From positions 1,688,001 to 1,752,000 of the forward strand of contig NZ_CP151979.1 in assembly GCF_038593265.1 (NCBI RefSeq): DNA of 64,000 nucleotides, in the 5' to 3' direction. The notes under the pieces were generated by a model that did no database searches, had not been told where the DNA came from, and saw only the letters and a list, made by a program, of their open reading frames with translations. The translations under genes and the position numbers were made by a program. Below, piece by piece: positions 62,543 to 64,000 of the stretch; position 1 is the stretch's first letter; the number at the start of each line of letters is the position of its first letter. The DNA comes from Ureibacillus sp. FSL W7-1570 (GTDB lineage Bacteria; Bacillota; Bacilli; Bacillales_A; Planococcaceae).

Positions 62543-63759
62543 TCCGCCAAACCTTTTTTATTAAAGTATTTTTTATATTTTCGATAATAATTTAATTTGT
62601 TCAATGTCAATTTGATCCAACGTTTTGCATTCATATCGTAAGGATAGTAGAGGGAGTTTGTCCATTTTCCTTCGCGGATCAGTTTTTTGGCTTCGATTTT
62701 CAACTTCTCATTTGAAGCATACTTAAATAATACCCCTTTTGGAATGACGAGCCATAAATGTTTGTTATCCGCATAAGTCAGATCCTGTTTGATATTGAAC
62801 ACATAGTCGTCCGCTACATACTTCATCAGGTTGTATCCGGCTGCCGTCACGAAATAGCTTGAACGCCCATTCCGCAAATTGATTTCAAATAAATTGTATT
62901 CCCCGGTTCTAGGGTCCTTTTTCATATCGAAATTCGCAAAGCCGGTAAATCCGATATCTTCAAGGAAATAACGCACCCGATCCATCAATTCTTTGTCGTA
63001 TGTGGTGATGATCGCCGCATAGCTTCCGATTCCTTCCGGCGAATGTTCCTCCAAGATCGGATTGCCCAAACACATCAACTTCACTTTTCCGTCTTTTCCT
63101 ACATAGGCATTTAACACGCGCATGTAGGAATCGTCGCCTGGAATGAACTCCTGAATGATTAAATTGTCTTTATAAGTGGAGCTGTAAATGGCGTCCAAAA
63201 TTGCATTTTTCTCATTTTCATCATGGGCGACAAACACTTTTTTCTTGCCTGGGAACTTGCATGCCCAATAAGCGACGGAATTGGAAGCTTTGATGATGAT
63301 TGGATAATCGAATGGGATTTCAAAGTCTTTATAGTTTTCATAGCTGATAATCGTTGTTTTCGGATATTTAAAACCGTATTTTTCGCACATTTTATAGAAG
63401 TTTTCTTTCAATAAAATTTGATCCATCAGCGATTCGTCAATATATGGCACAATGAAATGCTTTTGTAGTTCCGGCTTATTTTTAATGATCAGTTTCGCAT
63501 AATCATCCCCGCAAGCAAGAAGCAACAGTTTAGTGTCTTTGTATTTTTCCGCTATCTTTTCCAATGCAGGCAAAAAGACTTCCTGCTTATTAAAATTGTC
63601 CACTTGTTCAAAAAGGATGATTTTGCTGTCTTGCGTCGCTGTCAAGTGGGAACGGCCCACTACAAGGGACTTTATTCCATATGCTTCATGGAAGGCACGG
63701 GCCATTCCATAGGCATTCATATCTGAACCACATAATACTGGCAAAAATGGTTGAGTCAT
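62539..63759 (-). CDS. ATP-grasp ligase, probable D-aspartate ligase of peptidoglycan
   Basis: ATP-dependent carboxylate-amine ligase, 406 aa. It begins PVLCGSDMNAYGMARAFHEAYG, the N-terminus typical of AslFm-type D-aspartate ligases; YPIIIKASNSVAYW is the ATP-binding lysine segment, IIQEFIPGDDSYM and LFEINLRNGRSSY hold the metal and ATP contacts. AslFm attaches D-Asp to the epsilon-amino group of L-Lys in the stem peptide. The frame opens at 63780; the ATG at 63759 fits the family start and has AAGGA close upstream, but the choice is not certain. It is the first gene of the operon with the racemase. Confidence 0.82.
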   Translation of the reverse strand: MTQPFLPVLCGSDMNAYGMARAFHEAYGIKSLVVGRSHLTATQDSKIILFEQVDNFNKQEVFLPALEKIAEKYKDTKLLLLACGDDYAKLIIKNKPELQKHFIVPYIDESLMDQILLKENFYKMCEKYGFKYPKTTIISYENYKDFEIPFDYPIIIKASNSVAYWACKFPGKKKVFVAHDENEKNAILDAIYSSTYKDNLIIQEFIPGDDSYMRVLNAYVGKDGKVKLMCLGNPILEEHSPEGIGSYAAIITTYDKELMDRVRYFLEDIGFTGFANFDMKKDPRTGEYNLFEINLRNGRSSYFVTAAGYNLMKYVADDYVFNIKQDLTYADNKHLWLVIPKGVLFKYASNEKLKIEAKKLIREGKWTNSLYYPYDMNAKRWIKLTLNKLNYYRKYKKYFNKKGLAE

Positions 63760-63780
63760 TGTTCCTTCATCTCTCTTCAT

Positions 63781-64000
63781 CTATTCTCTTTAATCATTGC
63801 CAACAATTTTCTTGACTAAAATGAAAGTAGCATGAAATGGTATCAAAATCAATCATTTGGGCAAAGTAATATACAACTGTTATCTATGTTGAAACAATAT
63901 TTATTTTGCAATATTGAAATCAATTGTCCATATCCCAAACTATTTATTTTCAAAATAAAAATCAATCGTCCAATAAGGGGTTGTACCATCAAAAGCAACC
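63781..64000. other. AT-rich region upstream of the D-aspartate ligase operon
   Basis: No gene is seen. On the minus strand TTGATT, 17 bases, TACTTT is a weak promoter candidate near 63825-63860. ATCAATTGTCCA (63930s) and ATCAATCGTCCA (63961s) form a short direct repeat whose meaning is unclear. Confidence 0.3.

Overview
This window comes from a low-GC, endospore-forming member of the Bacillales. A small acid-soluble spore protein, a PdaA-type cortex deacetylase and the neighbourhood mutY-sspE-ntdP-ygaD next to yfhP-yfhJ-yfhH-recX are typical of that order. An aspartate racemase gene overlaps an ATP-grasp gene resembling the D-aspartate ligase that builds L-Lys-D-Asp peptidoglycan bridges. 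That wall type, with an alternative spermidine pathway, points to Planococcaceae (Lysinibacillus/Ureibacillus-like). This is an inference; there is no rRNA or tRNA here to confirm it.

Layout. 1-7000: end of an unknown gene, cysK, then a complete peptide ABC importer appDFABC on the minus strand with a CodY-like box upstream. 7400-14850: ygaD, ntdP, sspE, mutY, yfhP, yfhJ, yfhH, recX and pdaA, all chromosomal housekeeping or sporulation genes. 14930-15230: a 21-nt tandem repeat. 15300-18050: ribE-ribBA-ribH behind an FMN riboswitch, with ribD missing. 18200-19600: a TrmA-family rRNA methyltransferase. 19766-29167: a surface-glycan island. It holds four enzymes fitting a UDP-2,3-diacetamido-2,3-dideoxy-glucuronate pathway (6-dehydrogenase, 3-dehydrogenase, transaminase, acetyltransferase), a CgeB-like protein and three glycosyltransferases with repeat-like C-terminal parts. 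SigmaK-like -10 boxes suggest expression in the mother cell on the spore surface. 29300-30900: a GntR repressor and its DUF1648 membrane partner with two tandem operators. 31079-33568: carboxynorspermidine dehydrogenase and decarboxylase. 33590-33805: a probable small RNA gene on the minus strand.

34400-38100: a truncated cysteine synthase, class I fumarase and the cystine transporter tcyP. 38200-40240: a PfeT-like P1B ATPase with a PerR-like box in its promoter and two Fur-like boxes. 40300-49980: scattered genes, including a BrkB-family protein, YtxH, DUF1128, motAB, a 42-aa membrane peptide, carbonic anhydrase, an acetyltransferase, PPK2, methionine aminopeptidase, an acyltransferase and thiT with a TPP riboswitch. 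50235-54490: sbcDC with a LexA-like box upstream. 54679-59236: an ISL3-family insertion sequence, inserted in the loop of a terminator hairpin and itself interrupted by a 3.06-kb TniA/TniB-like transposon carrying a zinc-ribbon gene. 59270-63760: an M29 aminopeptidase, a DECD-box helicase, and the racemase/D-aspartate ligase pair.

No CRISPR array, prophage, rRNA or tRNA was recognised. Start codons were moved from the longest reading frame where a ribosome binding site or family alignment favoured another; each case is stated.
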